From Veronia pacifica (GTDB lineage Bacteria > Pseudomonadota > Gammaproteobacteria > Enterobacterales > Vibrionaceae): a DNA stretch of 35,080 nt. The notes under the pieces were generated by a model. That model made no database searches. It had not been told where the DNA came from and saw only the letters and a list, made by a program, of their open reading frames with translations. Position numbers and translations under genes: made by a program. The stretch is taken from assembly GCF_001707825.1 (NCBI RefSeq), contig NZ_LYBM01000054.1, positions 1 through 35,080 on the forward strand. Reading direction: 5' to 3'. Shown piece by piece: positions 24,241-34,500 of this stretch (its first letter is position 1; the number at the start of each line of letters is the position of its first letter).

Positions 24241-24294
24241 TTGATGTATTTGATGTATTTGATGTATTTGATGTATTTGATGTATTTGATGTTT
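24241..24294. repeat. 9-bp tandem repeat (minisatellite, six copies)
   Basis: TTGATGTAT is repeated head to tail five times without change (24241-24285), followed by a sixth copy with one mismatch (TTGATGTTT, 24286-24294). It lies between the stops of the convergent VOC and GNAT genes. One frame across it reads L-M-Y and another D-V-F, but no open gene spans it. Confidence 0.95.
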
Positions 24295-24419
24295 CTATTG
24301 CTGATTTAAAGAGGTATCGATTGGACACGTGCTTGCGGCCAAATGCCCTGAGCGGGCAATGGAAACAGTGAACAGTGAATATCTAAAAAATCAGCAGAGG
24401 GCCTTTGTCATTGTGATGT

Positions 24420-24911
24420 TCAATTATCATTTGGCAGGTATTTAGCCATGATAACCACATCGACGAATTTACCGTCAGTGTAAACGGCTTTTTTTTTCAC
24501 GCCCTCAGCAGTAAAACCAAACTGCTCGTAGAGACGCCTTGCGCCAGTATTGTCGGCACTGACTTCAAGTTCAATCCTTTCTACTGCATACCATTGTTTT
24601 ACTTGTTGAAAAAGGTATTTGAGTAGTTGATGTCCTATACCTTGACCACGACACTCTTTGGCGACAGTAATACCAAATGTGACCATACTTTGGTACTGGG
24701 GATTGTGCGGCATTGTGATCATGAGGTGAGCCTTTGGCGTTCCGCTGTCATTACAATAAACAAAATTACACTGAGAGTGATTAAAATATGACTGGAAACG
24801 TTCCAGTGAAAAAAAGGGCGTCAAACTCCAGCTATTAATGATGGAGTCAATATCCTGATAGAGAAGGAAGACGTCATAGATGTCTGCTTGTTCCATTGCT
24901 CGAATTGGCAT
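24420..24911 (-). CDS. GNAT family N-acetyltransferase
   Basis: The 163-residue protein begins MPIRAMEQADIYDVFLLYQDID, and has FVYCNDSGTPKAHLMITMP, then VTFGITVAKECRGQGIGHQLLKYLFQQV, where RGQGIG at about 90-95 is the canonical acetyl-CoA loop. The C-terminal ERIELEVSADNTGARRLYEQFGFTAEGVKKKAVY is typical of RimI/PhnO/spermidine-type GNATs. The start is ATG 24911 with a GAGGGAGAG purine tract upstream. The gene stands alone and converges with the VOC gene across the 9-bp minisatellite. The substrate is unknown. Confidence 0.9.
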   Translation of the reverse strand: MPIRAMEQADIYDVFLLYQDIDSIINSWSLTPFFSLERFQSYFNHSQCNFVYCNDSGTPKAHLMITMPHNPQYQSMVTFGITVAKECRGQGIGHQLLKYLFQQVKQWYAVERIELEVSADNTGARRLYEQFGFTAEGVKKKAVYTDGKFVDVVIMAKYLPNDN

Positions 24912-25338
24912 TATGTCGTTCTCTCCCTCTGGTATACCTGTGTGTAATCCGTTTAATCTGCCAATATCCTGAAGTGGCAGAGGCGCGCATATTTATACAT
25001 AATTATAATCAGTTTTTCGTTGGTAAGGGGTAAGATGGTGAAAAAGATAGATATTTTCTAACTGGTGTGCGAAATATTAATAGCTGTGACAGTGTCTTAT
25101 GTCCGTTCTTAATTTAGCGTTTTAAAGATTGTAATTTTAATCTTTACTAAATTAGAAGTTTTTATCTTATATTACTTTTTGAGGAGGTGAGGGTGGTCTA
25201 TTTTTTAATCAAAAAGATAATCTGATATAATATGCAGGTTTTTTCTATTTTATTATTTATGTTTTAGGTAATATTAAGTATGCTGATAAATCCTCACTTC
25301 TAACATTTATGTTATTATTAACTAAATAGTAATCATCA
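24912..25338. other. AT-rich intergenic region between the GNAT and Vat-like genes
   Basis: No gene is recognised. The segment from about 25070 is very AT-rich. A GAGGAGGTGAGGG at about 25183 on the plus strand looks like a ribosome binding site but no sizeable frame follows it. Confidence 0.4.
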
Positions 25339-25992
25339 TTATATAATCTCATTTTTAGGTGTTTTACTACTCATTAAATACTCTAAATTATTACCTGAAA
25401 TTTGCTCTAAATTATCAGTTATTTTTTTAATAGGCCAATCCCACCATGCGATATCTAACAATTCTCCAATAGTAGTTTGGTCAAAGCGATATTTGATTAT
25501 CCTACCTGGATTTCCTCCCACCACTGAGTAAGGTGGTACGTCTTTTGTTATGACCGATTTACTGGCAATGATTGCACCATCTCCAATCGTAACACCGGGC
25601 ATAATCGTAGACTCATATCCAATCCACACATCATTACCAATTACAGTATTCCCTTTATTCGGTATGTCTTCAATTTTAGGAATTACTCTCTCCCAGCCAG
25701 ATTCAAATTGGTAAAATGGATAGGTAGAAAACCCTTTTGCGATGTGATTGGCTCCATTCATAATGAATTGAACATCTTTTGCTATTGCACAAAACTTACC
25801 TATAACTAGTTTATCGCCCATCGCAGGGATATGAAAAAGAACATTATCTTCAAACCTACCGGGACCATCAGGATCATTATAATAAGTATAATCACCGACA
25901 ATTATATGATCTGATTTAATAAAATTCTTTAAGAAACCCACTTGGGGAAAACCTTTCACAGGCTCTTTATTATCTGGGTTTGGTCCTTCCAT
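25339..25992 (-). CDS. Streptogramin A O-acetyltransferase, Vat family (xenobiotic acetyltransferase)
   Basis: The 217-residue protein is a left-handed beta-helix acetyltransferase. Its order of motifs follows the Vat group rather than CatB chloramphenicol enzymes: MEGPNPD at the start, [31 protein letters not shown] with the catalytic His83, [54 protein letters not shown] and the closing IAWWDWP. Known Vat enzymes acetylate virginiamycin M-type streptogramins; activity here is inferred. The start ATG 25992 has AGGA five bases upstream. The gene and its flanks are visibly AT-richer than the ectoine or protease genes, suggesting transfer. The enzyme would act in the cytoplasm. Confidence 0.85.
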   Translation of the reverse strand: MEGPNPDNKEPVKGFPQVGFLKNFIKSDHIIVGDYTYYNDPDGPGRFEDNVLFHIPAMGDKLVIGKFCAIAKDVQFIMNGANHIAKGFSTYPFYQFESGWERVIPKIEDIPNKGNTVIGNDVWIGYESTIMPGVTIGDGAIIASKSVITKDVPPYSVVGGNPGRIIKYRFDQTTIGELLDIAWWDWPIKKITDNLEQISGNNLEYLMSSKTPKNEII

Positions 25993-26452
25993 TATTATCC
26001 TATAATAAAATGTTTATTTTAATTTCGTTAATAATCATATCAAATAATTTAACTGTCAAAATCATAGTTTTATGAGGTTAGTCGAAAAGTAAAATTAATT
26101 TTCATAAAAATTTTTTAAATATATATAAATTGGATTATTAATCCTATAGATAGAGATAAGTAACTAGGGTCAGTAAACATCGAACGGGGTATAATATCGA
26201 ATAACATTTTATTATTAAGACCACAAAGGTGAAAAAGTAAAAGCTAAAACTGTCATCTTAATTTTATCGAATAGCAGAATATATTCTAATAATGCTAGTG
26301 GAATTACCTTCACCTGATTCTACTCGCCTTGATACTCCGGCCTAACAATGTGCCTGCTTTTACTTGTATGTCATTGACGCTGAAAACGTCCATAACCTAC
26401 ATCATGGACTATAACTACGGCTAATTAAGAATCACTGAAGCGGAGCTTGATA
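25993..26452. other. AT-rich intergenic region upstream of the Vat-like gene
   Basis: No gene is seen. The 250 bases nearest the Vat-like start are strongly AT-rich and should contain its promoter. A more GC-balanced stretch at about 26290-26440 has no coding frame or repeat that I recognise. Confidence 0.4.
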
Positions 26453-27252
26453 TTACCATTTTGATTTGTCATACCAACAGACTGACATTGCCCGTTCTGT
26501 TTCCTGATAACCCAGTGACTTATAAATATTCGCTGCAACATATTCCTCATCGGCTTCTAAAACCAAACATTTTAGAGTGTGTGATTGCATGACTTGAGTA
26601 GAGACGATGTAAACCAACGTTTTGCAGATACCCTGTTGGCGAAAATCCGGATGGGTAACCACTTCTTGAAAGCGACCAATCTGTCCGTCCGTGTAGAGGC
26701 CGAGACTGCGACCAGCGTGTCACCCAGGAAAGCACCATACCAGTCTCCTAAGCCTTCTTCGGCCATGTTTCGATAGTTAAGAAAATATTGCGTTGAGAAC
26801 TCTCGAAATTTCTCAGGCTCATAGTCTGTGTTGGTGAGAAGTTGCAGTTCAAGAACCTTTGACCAGTCTGAATCAGAGGTGATCTTTCGTATGGTCAGTG
26901 ATTCGTTAATCTGCTTTGGTTTAATAAACTGATTGGCGGTGAGAAAAACGGAATTGCTTATGTCGTAGCCTTTGTCAGAAAAGTAACTGACATCAATATC
27001 ACTCTCGTCTTCGTGGCATTGCCAACTCAATAAAAGATGCTCCGAGTCAGGTAATTCACGACGAAAAGTTTCCTCCCATTCAGCAAATTGCTCTGCTTTT
27101 GGTGGGCAGTCCAGTATCAGATAGTGTCCCCAAAAAAAAGTTGGATTCGATGGTGTTTCTATCAAGGTATACCCTTGCTTTTGAGTCACGATTCCTGAAA
27201 AACGGTGAAAAATAGCGGCTGATTGTTGGCCGACAGAAAGGTGGGTCGTCAT
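26453..27252 (-). pseudogene. GNAT family N-acetyltransferase interrupted by a one-base deletion
   Basis: From ATG 27252 (GGAAG eight bases upstream) a frame encodes an N-terminal domain and the first half of a GNAT domain, up to LGDWYGAFLGDTLVAV. The continuing family sequence GLYTDGQIGRFQEVVTHPDFRQQGICKTLV, with the acetyl-CoA loop RQQGIC, and the C-terminal AANIYKSLGYQETERA lie in a different frame. Adding one base at about 26706/26707 (coding strand GCAGTCTC read as GCAGGTCTC) restores LVAGLGLYTDGQIGRF without a break. So a single G is missing, either a sequencing error or a real inactivation; there is no homopolymer. The intact protein would be about 265 residues. The substrate is unknown. 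Confidence 0.82.
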
Positions 27253-27327
27253 GATGAGTCTTCCAATAGATATTAATGTTATGGGTGTTTTTATATCGCG
27301 AGTGGCAACGACGTTTGATGAGCCTTT

Positions 27328-27711
27328 TCAACCGTCACTTTTTAATTCCTTGATGATGGTGTAGGTGATAGGGGTACAGTTTTTGGGTATATCGTCAGGA
27401 TCAAACCATTGTAGACCGCCACAGAGGTGAGGTTCCAGATTCTGAAAATTACCTTGCCAGCTCTCACAGCGGTAAATAAAGTGCCGCGCGTTAAATACTG
27501 GGTCTGGTAAGGTGGCGAGCAAATGGAGTCTGGTTGGTGTCACGTCGATTTCTTCCTGACACTCTCTTATTGCTGCCTGTTCCGGCGCTTCGTTCGTCTC
27601 TACTTTTCCGGCGGGCAAGCCCCATAGTTGATCCAGCACATCGGTATTCTGCCGAAAGCCAAGAAGTAATTTACCGTCTTGGATGAAAATGATCTGAACA
27701 ATGTCTTTCAT
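27328..27711 (-). CDS. NUDIX hydrolase (MutT-like)
   Basis: The 127-residue protein is a single NUDIX domain. The box reads GKVETNEAPEQ at about 36-46 and continues AAIRECQEEIDV, so Gx5Ex7REC-x-EE is complete except that the last Gly is Asp. The preceding LWGLPAG strand and the downstream FIYRCESWQG are typical. The size fits MutT-type enzymes that clean up nucleotides such as 8-oxo-dGTP, or act on other NDP-X compounds; this is not determined. Start ATG 27711 has a weak A-rich leader. It lies 75 bases before the frameshifted GNAT gene on the same strand, so the two could be co-transcribed. Confidence 0.9.
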   Translation of the reverse strand: MKDIVQIIFIQDGKLLLGFRQNTDVLDQLWGLPAGKVETNEAPEQAAIRECQEEIDVTPTRLHLLATLPDPVFNARHFIYRCESWQGNFQNLEPHLCGGLQWFDPDDIPKNCTPITYTIIKELKSDG

Positions 27712-27835
27712 TTTTCGTTATATACCATGCTGCTTATTTTACAGGTGATCATCATCATATAATGCTTAGAAGGGCAAGCGCCTCCGGATTAGGCCAGATT
27801 TGCGGGATAGATAGCTTGCAATGTATTGAGCATGT

Positions 27836-28246
27836 CTACTCTTGATCGGCTGGGCCTATCCAACTGAACGGATTCATTGCGATTTCCCACAAATATCCGT
27901 CAGGATCAGAAAAATAGCCACTAAAGCCGCCCCAGAACACTTTCTGCGGTTCTTTAACCATCTCAGCTCCCGCTACAACAGCCTGATTCATTACCTCAAT
28001 CACCTCCTGCTCGGAAGCGACATTGTGAGCAATAGTAAAACCGTTAAAGCCAGAACCTTCAGCAGATACCTGAGCATCTTCAGCCAGTGCTTCACGGCCA
28101 TACAAACCGAGCCATGTGCCATTGAGTTTGAAAAAAGCGACACTCTCTTCATCACCATAGCGCGGGAAACCTAGGTCTGAATAGAATTTTATTGAGCGTT
28201 GTAAATCGTTGACGCCGAGCGTCACCATGCTCATTCTTGGCTGCAT
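27836..28246 (-). CDS. VOC family protein (glyoxalase/bleomycin-resistance type)
   Basis: The start chosen is ATG 28246 (136 residues), with TGGAG upstream; the frame is open to 28318 without a site. The protein begins MQPRMSMVTLGVNDLQRSIKFYSDLGFPRYG, the standard first VOC unit. It continues with VAFFKLNGTWLGLYGREALAED, FTIAHNVASEQEVIEVMNQAVVAGAEMVKEPQKVFWGGFSGYFSDPDGYLWEIAMNP. The final SDPDGYLWEIA strand with the ligand Glu is a hallmark of this group. The family gives resistance to or metabolises small molecules; the substrate is unknown. The gene is probably monocistronic. Confidence 0.9.
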   Translation of the reverse strand: MQPRMSMVTLGVNDLQRSIKFYSDLGFPRYGDEESVAFFKLNGTWLGLYGREALAEDAQVSAEGSGFNGFTIAHNVASEQEVIEVMNQAVVAGAEMVKEPQKVFWGGFSGYFSDPDGYLWEIAMNPFSWIGPADQE

Positions 28247-28736
28247 AATATGTGCTCCATGGTTTGTGTTGAAACCCTGTTTGAAAAGGACTCTGCGGGT
28301 TATGAACGACGATATCAAATGTCGCGTTTTGCTGTAGCCATACCTTCGTTAAGTGTTGCCATCATTAATTTGTCGAAAAAGCGTTTCGCGTATGATCAGT
28401 GGTCAAACCAAGATAATCACTGGGCTTGAAAACAACTTCGGCTCTGCTTTGCCAATCGCGGAAAACACTACCTGCGATTAACAGGATAAACTAGTTTTCT
28501 TTCAGTGATTTGCGGCTAATCACTAAGACTATTTTGCTGGAAATTGCTACTTTTTACCTGGTTTCTTGGGGAATTCTCTTGTTTTTTCAGCACTTTCGTT
28601 GCGACGGATATCATGTTTATAACTGATTCAATACCAAATGGCTGAGGTATATTGCATATGCAGGAATTCTGCTAAGGGTAAATATGTTAGGGCTTTGTCC
28701 CTGTCTCATCGATAGGGAAAGATAAGGATATCGATA
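28247..28736. other. Intergenic region upstream of the S9 peptidase gene
   Basis: No sizeable gene is seen. An ATG frame of 36 codons at 28319-28429 has no ribosome binding site and no recognisable product. The region shared by the divergent VOC and S9 genes should contain both promoters. Confidence 0.4.
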
Positions 28737-30560
28737 ATGAAAGATTTCAAAACATATGACGCTGAAACCTTTTTTGATAATACGTCATATATGGGCACCG
28801 ATTTCTCAAGAGACGGTAGCCGTATTTTATTGAGTTGCGATGAAACTGGCGTCTTTCAGCTTTACTGTCTGGACGTCTTGTCAGGTAACAAAACCAAGCT
28901 GACGGACAGTGAAGATACCGTGCATCCTGTTCGCTACTTTCCAGAAGATAATCGATGCCTTTACATGAGCGACAGCGGTGGCGATGAACGTTTCCATGTT
29001 TATGTGCTGGCAGAAGACGGAACAGTGACTGATCTGACTCCGGGAGATAACGTACGTGCAATTTTCAGTCGCTTTTCTGCCGATGGTCAGTGGTTCTTCG
29101 TTCAGAGTAATGAACGCGATGAGCGAGTCATGGATCTCTATCGTTATGACGCAACAACCTATGCGCGTACCTTGGTATTCCAAAATGATACTGGCTTCTC
29201 AACCGATGAGGTCAGTCCCGACGGCCGCTATGTGTCACTGACCCACAATAGTTCTAACAGAGACTCAGATGTGTACCTTGTTGACCTGGAAACATCGGAT
29301 AAGCAGCCTGTGAAGGTCACTGACTTTGACGTCCAGGCACTGAATCATCCCCTGACGTTCTCTCCCGGTTCAGAGACTCTGTATATTGGTACTAACGCTG
29401 CGGGTGAGTACACTCAGGTTGTTGCTATTGACCTGAAAAGTAATAAAACCGCGCCATACCTTGAAGAGAAGTGGGATATTGCTTCGTTGGATTTTTCGGC
29501 TTCAGGCAAATATCGGGCGCACTGTATCAATGAAGATGCAAGTATGCGACTGGTCGTGACAGACCTGAAGACCGGAGAGTCGATTTCACCGCCATCTCTG
29601 CCTGAAGGTCAGATTCGTTCTTTCTCTTTCTCAGCCGATGAAACAAGCCTGTCTTTTTACCTTGATACCGACACATCACCCAAAGATCTGTATGTCTGGA
29701 ATCTTGCTTCGGGTGAACTGAAGCGGCTGACACACTCGCTAAGCCCCCAGATGGAACAGGATCATCTGGTCGGCGCGACTGTCGAGCGGTTCGACAGCTT
29801 TGATGGTCTGGCTATTCCCGGTATTTTGTATAAGCCTAAAAATGCCAGTGCTGATCAACCAGTTCCGGCTGTGATTGAAATCCATGGTGGCCCGGGTGGC
29901 CAGAGTGTCACTGGCTATAACCCGTTCAGACAGTTTCTTGTTAACAATGGTTACGCCGTCTTTGCAGTGAATAATCGCGGAAGTTCTGGCTATGGGAAAA
30001 CCTTCTTCCATTTGTCTGACCGCAAACACGGTGAAGTGGATTTGGACGATATTGTTTGGGGTAAGAAATACCTGCAAACACTAGATTGGGTGAATGCGGA
30101 CAGCATCGCCGTGATGGGCGGCAGTTACGGCGGGTATCTTACTGCGGCTGCGCTGACCTTCCGACCTGAAGAATTTAATCTGGGGATCAATATTTTTGGT
30201 GTGACCAACTGGGTTCGTACCCTCGATCCGGCATCAATTCCGCCGTGGTGGGAAAGCTTCAAGAAAGCCCTCTACGATATGATGGGCGATCCGGCTACCG
30301 ACACTGAACGTCACCGTCGTATTTCGCCACTGTTTCATGCTGATAAGATCACCAAGCCATTGTTGGTTGTGCAGGGTGTGAATGATCCACGGGTATTGAA
30401 AATCGAAAGTGATGAGTTAGTTGAGGCTGCACGTAAGAACGATATTCCGGTCGAATATGTGGTGTTTGATGATGAGGGCCACGGTTTCACCAAAAAAGCC
30501 AACCGTATTACGGCAGCCAACGCATTTCTTGGCTTCCTTCAGGCACACATGCCTGCTTAA
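28737..30560 (+). CDS. S9 family prolyl oligopeptidase-type serine peptidase
   Basis: The 607-residue protein has no signal peptide and is probably cytosolic. Residues about 1-330 form a seven-bladed propeller of TolB/WD-like repeats (FSRDGSRILLSCDETG, FSADGQWFFVQSNERDE, SPDGRYVSLTHNS, FSASGKYRAH). The alpha/beta-hydrolase domain follows: VIEIHGGPGGQSVTGYN, NNRGSSGYG, the nucleophile Ser463 in GGSYGGY, Asp550 in GVNDPRV and His582 in DEGHGF. All three catalytic residues are in the usual order. The group cleaves short peptides, often after proline or as dipeptidyl/acylaminoacyl peptidases. The start ATG 28737 has AAGGA about nine bases upstream. The gene is followed by a terminator. Confidence 0.94.
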   Translation: MKDFKTYDAETFFDNTSYMGTDFSRDGSRILLSCDETGVFQLYCLDVLSGNKTKLTDSEDTVHPVRYFPEDNRCLYMSDSGGDERFHVYVLAEDGTVTDLTPGDNVRAIFSRFSADGQWFFVQSNERDERVMDLYRYDATTYARTLVFQNDTGFSTDEVSPDGRYVSLTHNSSNRDSDVYLVDLETSDKQPVKVTDFDVQALNHPLTFSPGSETLYIGTNAAGEYTQVVAIDLKSNKTAPYLEEKWDIASLDFSASGKYRAHCINEDASMRLVVTDLKTGESISPPSLPEGQIRSFSFSADETSLSFYLDTDTSPKDLYVWNLASGELKRLTHSLSPQMEQDHLVGATVERFDSFDGLAIPGILYKPKNASADQPVPAVIEIHGGPGGQSVTGYNPFRQFLVNNGYAVFAVNNRGSSGYGKTFFHLSDRKHGEVDLDDIVWGKKYLQTLDWVNADSIAVMGGSYGGYLTAAALTFRPEEFNLGINIFGVTNWVRTLDPASIPPWWESFKKALYDMMGDPATDTERHRRISPLFHADKITKPLLVVQGVNDPRVLKIESDELVEAARKNDIPVEYVVFDDEGHGFTKKANRITAANAFLGFLQAHMPA

Positions 30561-30652
30561 TACTGAGAGCGTCAATCTCACTTCTTGCGCCGTGCAGCTC
30601 TTCTCTTGGTAAGCGGATACAGTCCAGAAGTGCGACCTAGAAATTATCAATC

Positions 30653-30688
30653 AACCCTCTGTCCTGTGACGGAGGGTTTTATTTTTTG
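30653..30688 (+). terminator. Intrinsic terminator of the S9 peptidase gene
   Basis: AACCCTCTGTC pairs with GACGGAGGGTT (one U-G pair) around CTGT, followed by TTATTTTTT. Confidence 0.85.
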
Positions 30689-30746
30689 TGATAGTTCAGA
30701 CTAGGAAAGGCTTTAATCGCAGAGAATATGCGGTGACCTAATTAGT

Positions 30747-31223
30747 CTAATCTGCGATTTCGTTATTGCGGATGAAAACAACTTGCTCAGGGATCGACTG
30801 AAGCCCCGATATTAAAAAGTTTGGCTTTATATTGTGCGACGGTAGGTCTGCAATCGGGAACCATCGAAATATCAAGTCAATTTCTGCTTCGATACCCTTT
30901 ATATCTTCCTGCAAATTGATCACCCAAGGATCGGTAAATTCAGCGAGATAATAGGTTGAAATTTCGTGGCATTTCTTTTGGTGATAGGTAAAGAAGTTTT
31001 CCATGTACCAGAGCGGCCTCGTCACCTGTAAATCAAAACCCAGTTCCTCTTTCATCTCTCTCACAAGCGTCGTATCTGAGTGCTCAAAAAACTCAACCCG
31101 TCCTCCTGGCAGTGTCCAAAAGTCTGTGTTTTTGTCCTTGTGTAGTAAAACATGACTTTCATGAATGATTACTGCTGCGCTACGCACATTCAGTCTGTCA
31201 TTGTCGCGCTCAAAATTCAGCAT
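30747..31223 (-). CDS. NUDIX hydrolase
   Basis: The start chosen is ATG 31223 (158 residues), with TAGGAG seven bases upstream; the frame is open to 31304 but lacks a site. The NUDIX box is canonical: GGRVEFFEHSDTTLVREMKEELG, preceded by DFWTLP at about residue 33. The C-terminal part, HEISTYYLAEFTDP and EIDLIFRWFPIADLPSHNIKPNFL, matches the group of small cytosolic NUDIX hydrolases of ADP-ribose/MutT type. The substrate is unknown. The gene converges with the S9 peptidase gene and lies 286 bases from the large adhesin-like gene. Confidence 0.92.
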   Translation of the reverse strand: MLNFERDNDRLNVRSAAVIIHESHVLLHKDKNTDFWTLPGGRVEFFEHSDTTLVREMKEELGFDLQVTRPLWYMENFFTYHQKKCHEISTYYLAEFTDPWVINLQEDIKGIEAEIDLIFRWFPIADLPSHNIKPNFLISGLQSIPEQVVFIRNNEIAD

Positions 31224-31509
31224 CACGGTACTCCTAAGCAAAAAGGAAAATTTATTGAAAACAGTGAGTGGGAGGGGAGAAGCGAGTGAGTATCTTTGAG
31301 ACAAACGATGGAATCAAAGTGACAGACAGAAATTTGCGGCATAGAAAGCAGATGATAGCGATGTGTGGTGGAGAATCGTACGATGTTTACTCAAACCCTT
31401 CAACGCGATACAGCAACGGATGCTTGATCCGCGTTATGCCACTGATTGGATTGGGCTGGCGGAGATTGGACGGTCAAGCCTTTGTTTCGTCACAGATAGA
31501 AGGAACGCA

Positions 31510-34500
31510 TCAACCCACATTGAAATCGTCTATTGTTGAGTTACCCGCAATGTCCGTGATGCAAATAGTGACATCGCTACCTCCGTGATAGCCAGGATTA
31601 TCGATTTTCCATGTACCGTCGCTGTCAATTTTTGTTTCTCCAATTTCAACTTCACCTTGCATGACTTTCACTATTGAGCCAGCATCCCAAGCGTTGTAAT
31701 TGGAACCCCCTATGTAGGTATCCCCCTCGCTTAGTCCGCCCTCATTGTCCAACGCAATAACAGGTGGAGTTGTATCCAGCGTCACTATTCCGGCTTTCAC
31801 TTCAACATTATTTTCCGTATCGGTGATCTTGACCGTAAAGGGATTTTCTCCCTGAACCAGGGTTATATCTGTTGGTAGGCTGACCTTCCAGTCACCACTC
31901 TCGTCAGCTCTAGTCGAGAAGTTTCCACCAACAATGGTAAATTGAATGAGTGAGCCGGGCGCGGCTTGGCCTTCAAAGTTAGGGTGAGGATCATGGGTTG
32001 TTGTTTCGTTCTGTTCTGTTGACAGGTTGGAGAACGTGTTGTTTTCAGAATTTTTATTATCTGAATCTTGTGCCTCGGGCTGCGATGCTTGTCCTTGTTC
32101 AAACCAGACATCAGCATATTCGTGTTCTGTTCCATCACTTTTGGTGTATGAGCTAATCAGTCCAAGCAGATTCCCATTATCCATTTCATCAGAGGCGACA
32201 GCACCGAGACTGATACTGGTAATGTCTAACTCCGCGAGCGTTTTGAGCTCATTCGGATCGGTGATACCGTCTTGATTTGCATCCACCCACACGTTGAGCT
32301 GGGCGTAAATCGCATCACTGGCATCGATTTTACCATCGGCATTGAGGTCATGTTGAGCTAAAGCCTGAATTCCATCCCTTGCCTTAGTGCCATCCGCAAG
32401 ATTGGTACCCGCACCAAACATTTCACTACCATCATTAATCAGGCCATCTTGATTGATATCCCAGACCAGAAAGCCATCATCGCTCGCAGTCCAACCTGTT
32501 ACGTGAGAAACACCGTCGGCATCGAGGTCGTAGTTGATCTTTGAAACATCGACAGAGATCGTCTCTACGCCGTCACCGTCGAGGTCTAACACTAATGGCG
32601 TAATATATTCTTTTGGACGGGCAACAATGTTGAGTTTTATGTCGTCATGCCCCTTATCACCGCCACCGACTAAGTCTTCCCAGTGTGACTGATTACCGCT
32701 GTTGGTTTCGTTGTCATACTTACCCAAGTTTTTATGGGATTCTGATAACAACACCTGAACGGTCACGCCGTTTTTGGTTATCACTGAATCACCGCTCCTA
32801 ACCAAGATAGTTGCACTACCGTTTGTTATGCCGAAATTATGTCCATTTGGTATGAGAAACAAACCCATTTTAGCGGCACCAGTGGTGGATACATCAACGT
32901 TCAAACTGCTGTAACTGGCCACTCTGCCCATCATTACTTCGGCTTTGATGATGTTACCGTTATTGTCCATGAGGTAATAGCCGAGACTACTTCGGTAACC
33001 GGCTGAGGGTTTTTGGTAAATGTTCTGCATTTCAAGTGTGAGCTTGCTAACGTCTTCCACATCCCATAAGCCATTGCTACCTCGTGTTATAAGCTCATCA
33101 TCTTTAATGGTCGCCGTGCCTGTTACATGTCCTGATTGATATTCTGTTGATGCTCTTAAGGTAAACTTCTCTCCACCCTCATAGTGAGAATCTTCGATGG
33201 TCGGCATACGGACCTGAAAACTGCTGACATTTCCGGGAACGCTGATGGTTTTTCCATGTGTGAAATCACCGAGGTTTTGCCAGCCCTGACCATCGCCAAA
33301 ATTAACCGTCATGAGACTTTGATAATCGCTACCGTCGGTTGCAGCGCCGTTGTAGGCGTCGAGAGTAACGCTTGTTGAAGTGGTTGATTGGTTGGATAAG
33401 GACACTGTGAATTCTACTGTGTCACCTTCCCAGACTTTCGGGCTACTGACCGATGTAACCATTGGCTTGTCAGTCACATCTGAAATGGTCACCGTACCCG
33501 ACTGGTTGAGCGCGGACTCGTTTTCAGTTCGTGCCCTGATGGTGAAGGTTTCATTACCCTCATAGACATTATCGTTTGCTGTTTGCACTTTGGTCTGGAA
33601 AGTGGTGGTGTTCGCTGGTACATCTACCCATTGACCATGGGCGAAATTCCCTATGTTCCTCCAGCCCTGACCGTCACCAAAATTCACATAAAGGGTCTCC
33701 TGGTGGTCTTGACCACCACCTATGGCGCTATCGTTGTAGGCATCAATCCAAACTCGGGTTGTTGCGTTTGATGCGTCTGATAGTGTGATAGTGACAATCG
33801 CATCCTCTCCCTCTGCGATGGTGGTATCAGAAATAGATTGAACGTGAGGTATATCGTCATCATCATTGAGAGTTGCTATTTGCCCATTTGCCTGTACGCC
33901 ATTTAGAACGGCAAAGGGCATAATTTGTTCATTCCCCTCATAAATATTGTCATCATTCGGCTTGATATACACTCTTATCCCGGTATGGCCAGCAGGTAGG
34001 GTAATGTCGAAGTGGGTGCCAGATTGCGTTGAGGTGATGGGCCAAAGACCATCACTGTTTCCGGGGGGAGAGAGGCGATTGCCCTGAAGATCTTCCACGT
34101 AGATCTGATTGTTAAAGTTGGCGAATGACGAGTTGTAGAGAGAATCATCGAAGGAGACGGTGATAGTGCTGTCCTTATCGGATGCATGGGTCGCGGTAAA
34201 CTGCCAGCCCGGCCCTTCTTTGTGGGAGGTGGCGTGTTCGACACCATCTTGGAGTTTGGTTCCGACAGACAGCAAAGTGGGGGCGGTTTCATTATCGACA
34301 ATATTGGCAGTATCTGAGCTTGTCCACGGAACATTGGCAGTATCTGTTGTGGCATGAATAACGAGAGTTTCTGTTCCTTCAAACACGACATCATCCTTGG
34401 GCTCGGCGAAGACGGCAATAGATTTCGTGTTCGCTGGCACCGAGATATTCTTATGATATGAGGGAGGTAAAATATTAATGTTTACTGTCGATACTGTGTC

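Noticed and set aside
28319-28429. A 36-codon ATG frame upstream of the S9 peptidase gene
   Set aside because: There is no ribosome binding site and no similarity I recognise; likely a chance frame.
16563-31223. Superintegron (cassette array) interpretation of the small-gene mosaic
   Set aside because: The genes lie in both orientations, flanks differ in length and no paired RYYYAAC/GTTRRRY sites with attC-like structure were found. Isolated GCCTAAC strings (near 20882 and 26340) have no partner.
31268-31588. Plus-strand frame of 106 codons at the end of the large repeat gene
   Set aside because: Its last part is antisense to the strongly supported repeat protein and it has no ribosome binding site or domain. 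Another plus frame (about 31350-31545) looked protein-like (LDPRYATDWIGLAEIG) but has no start and a poor context.
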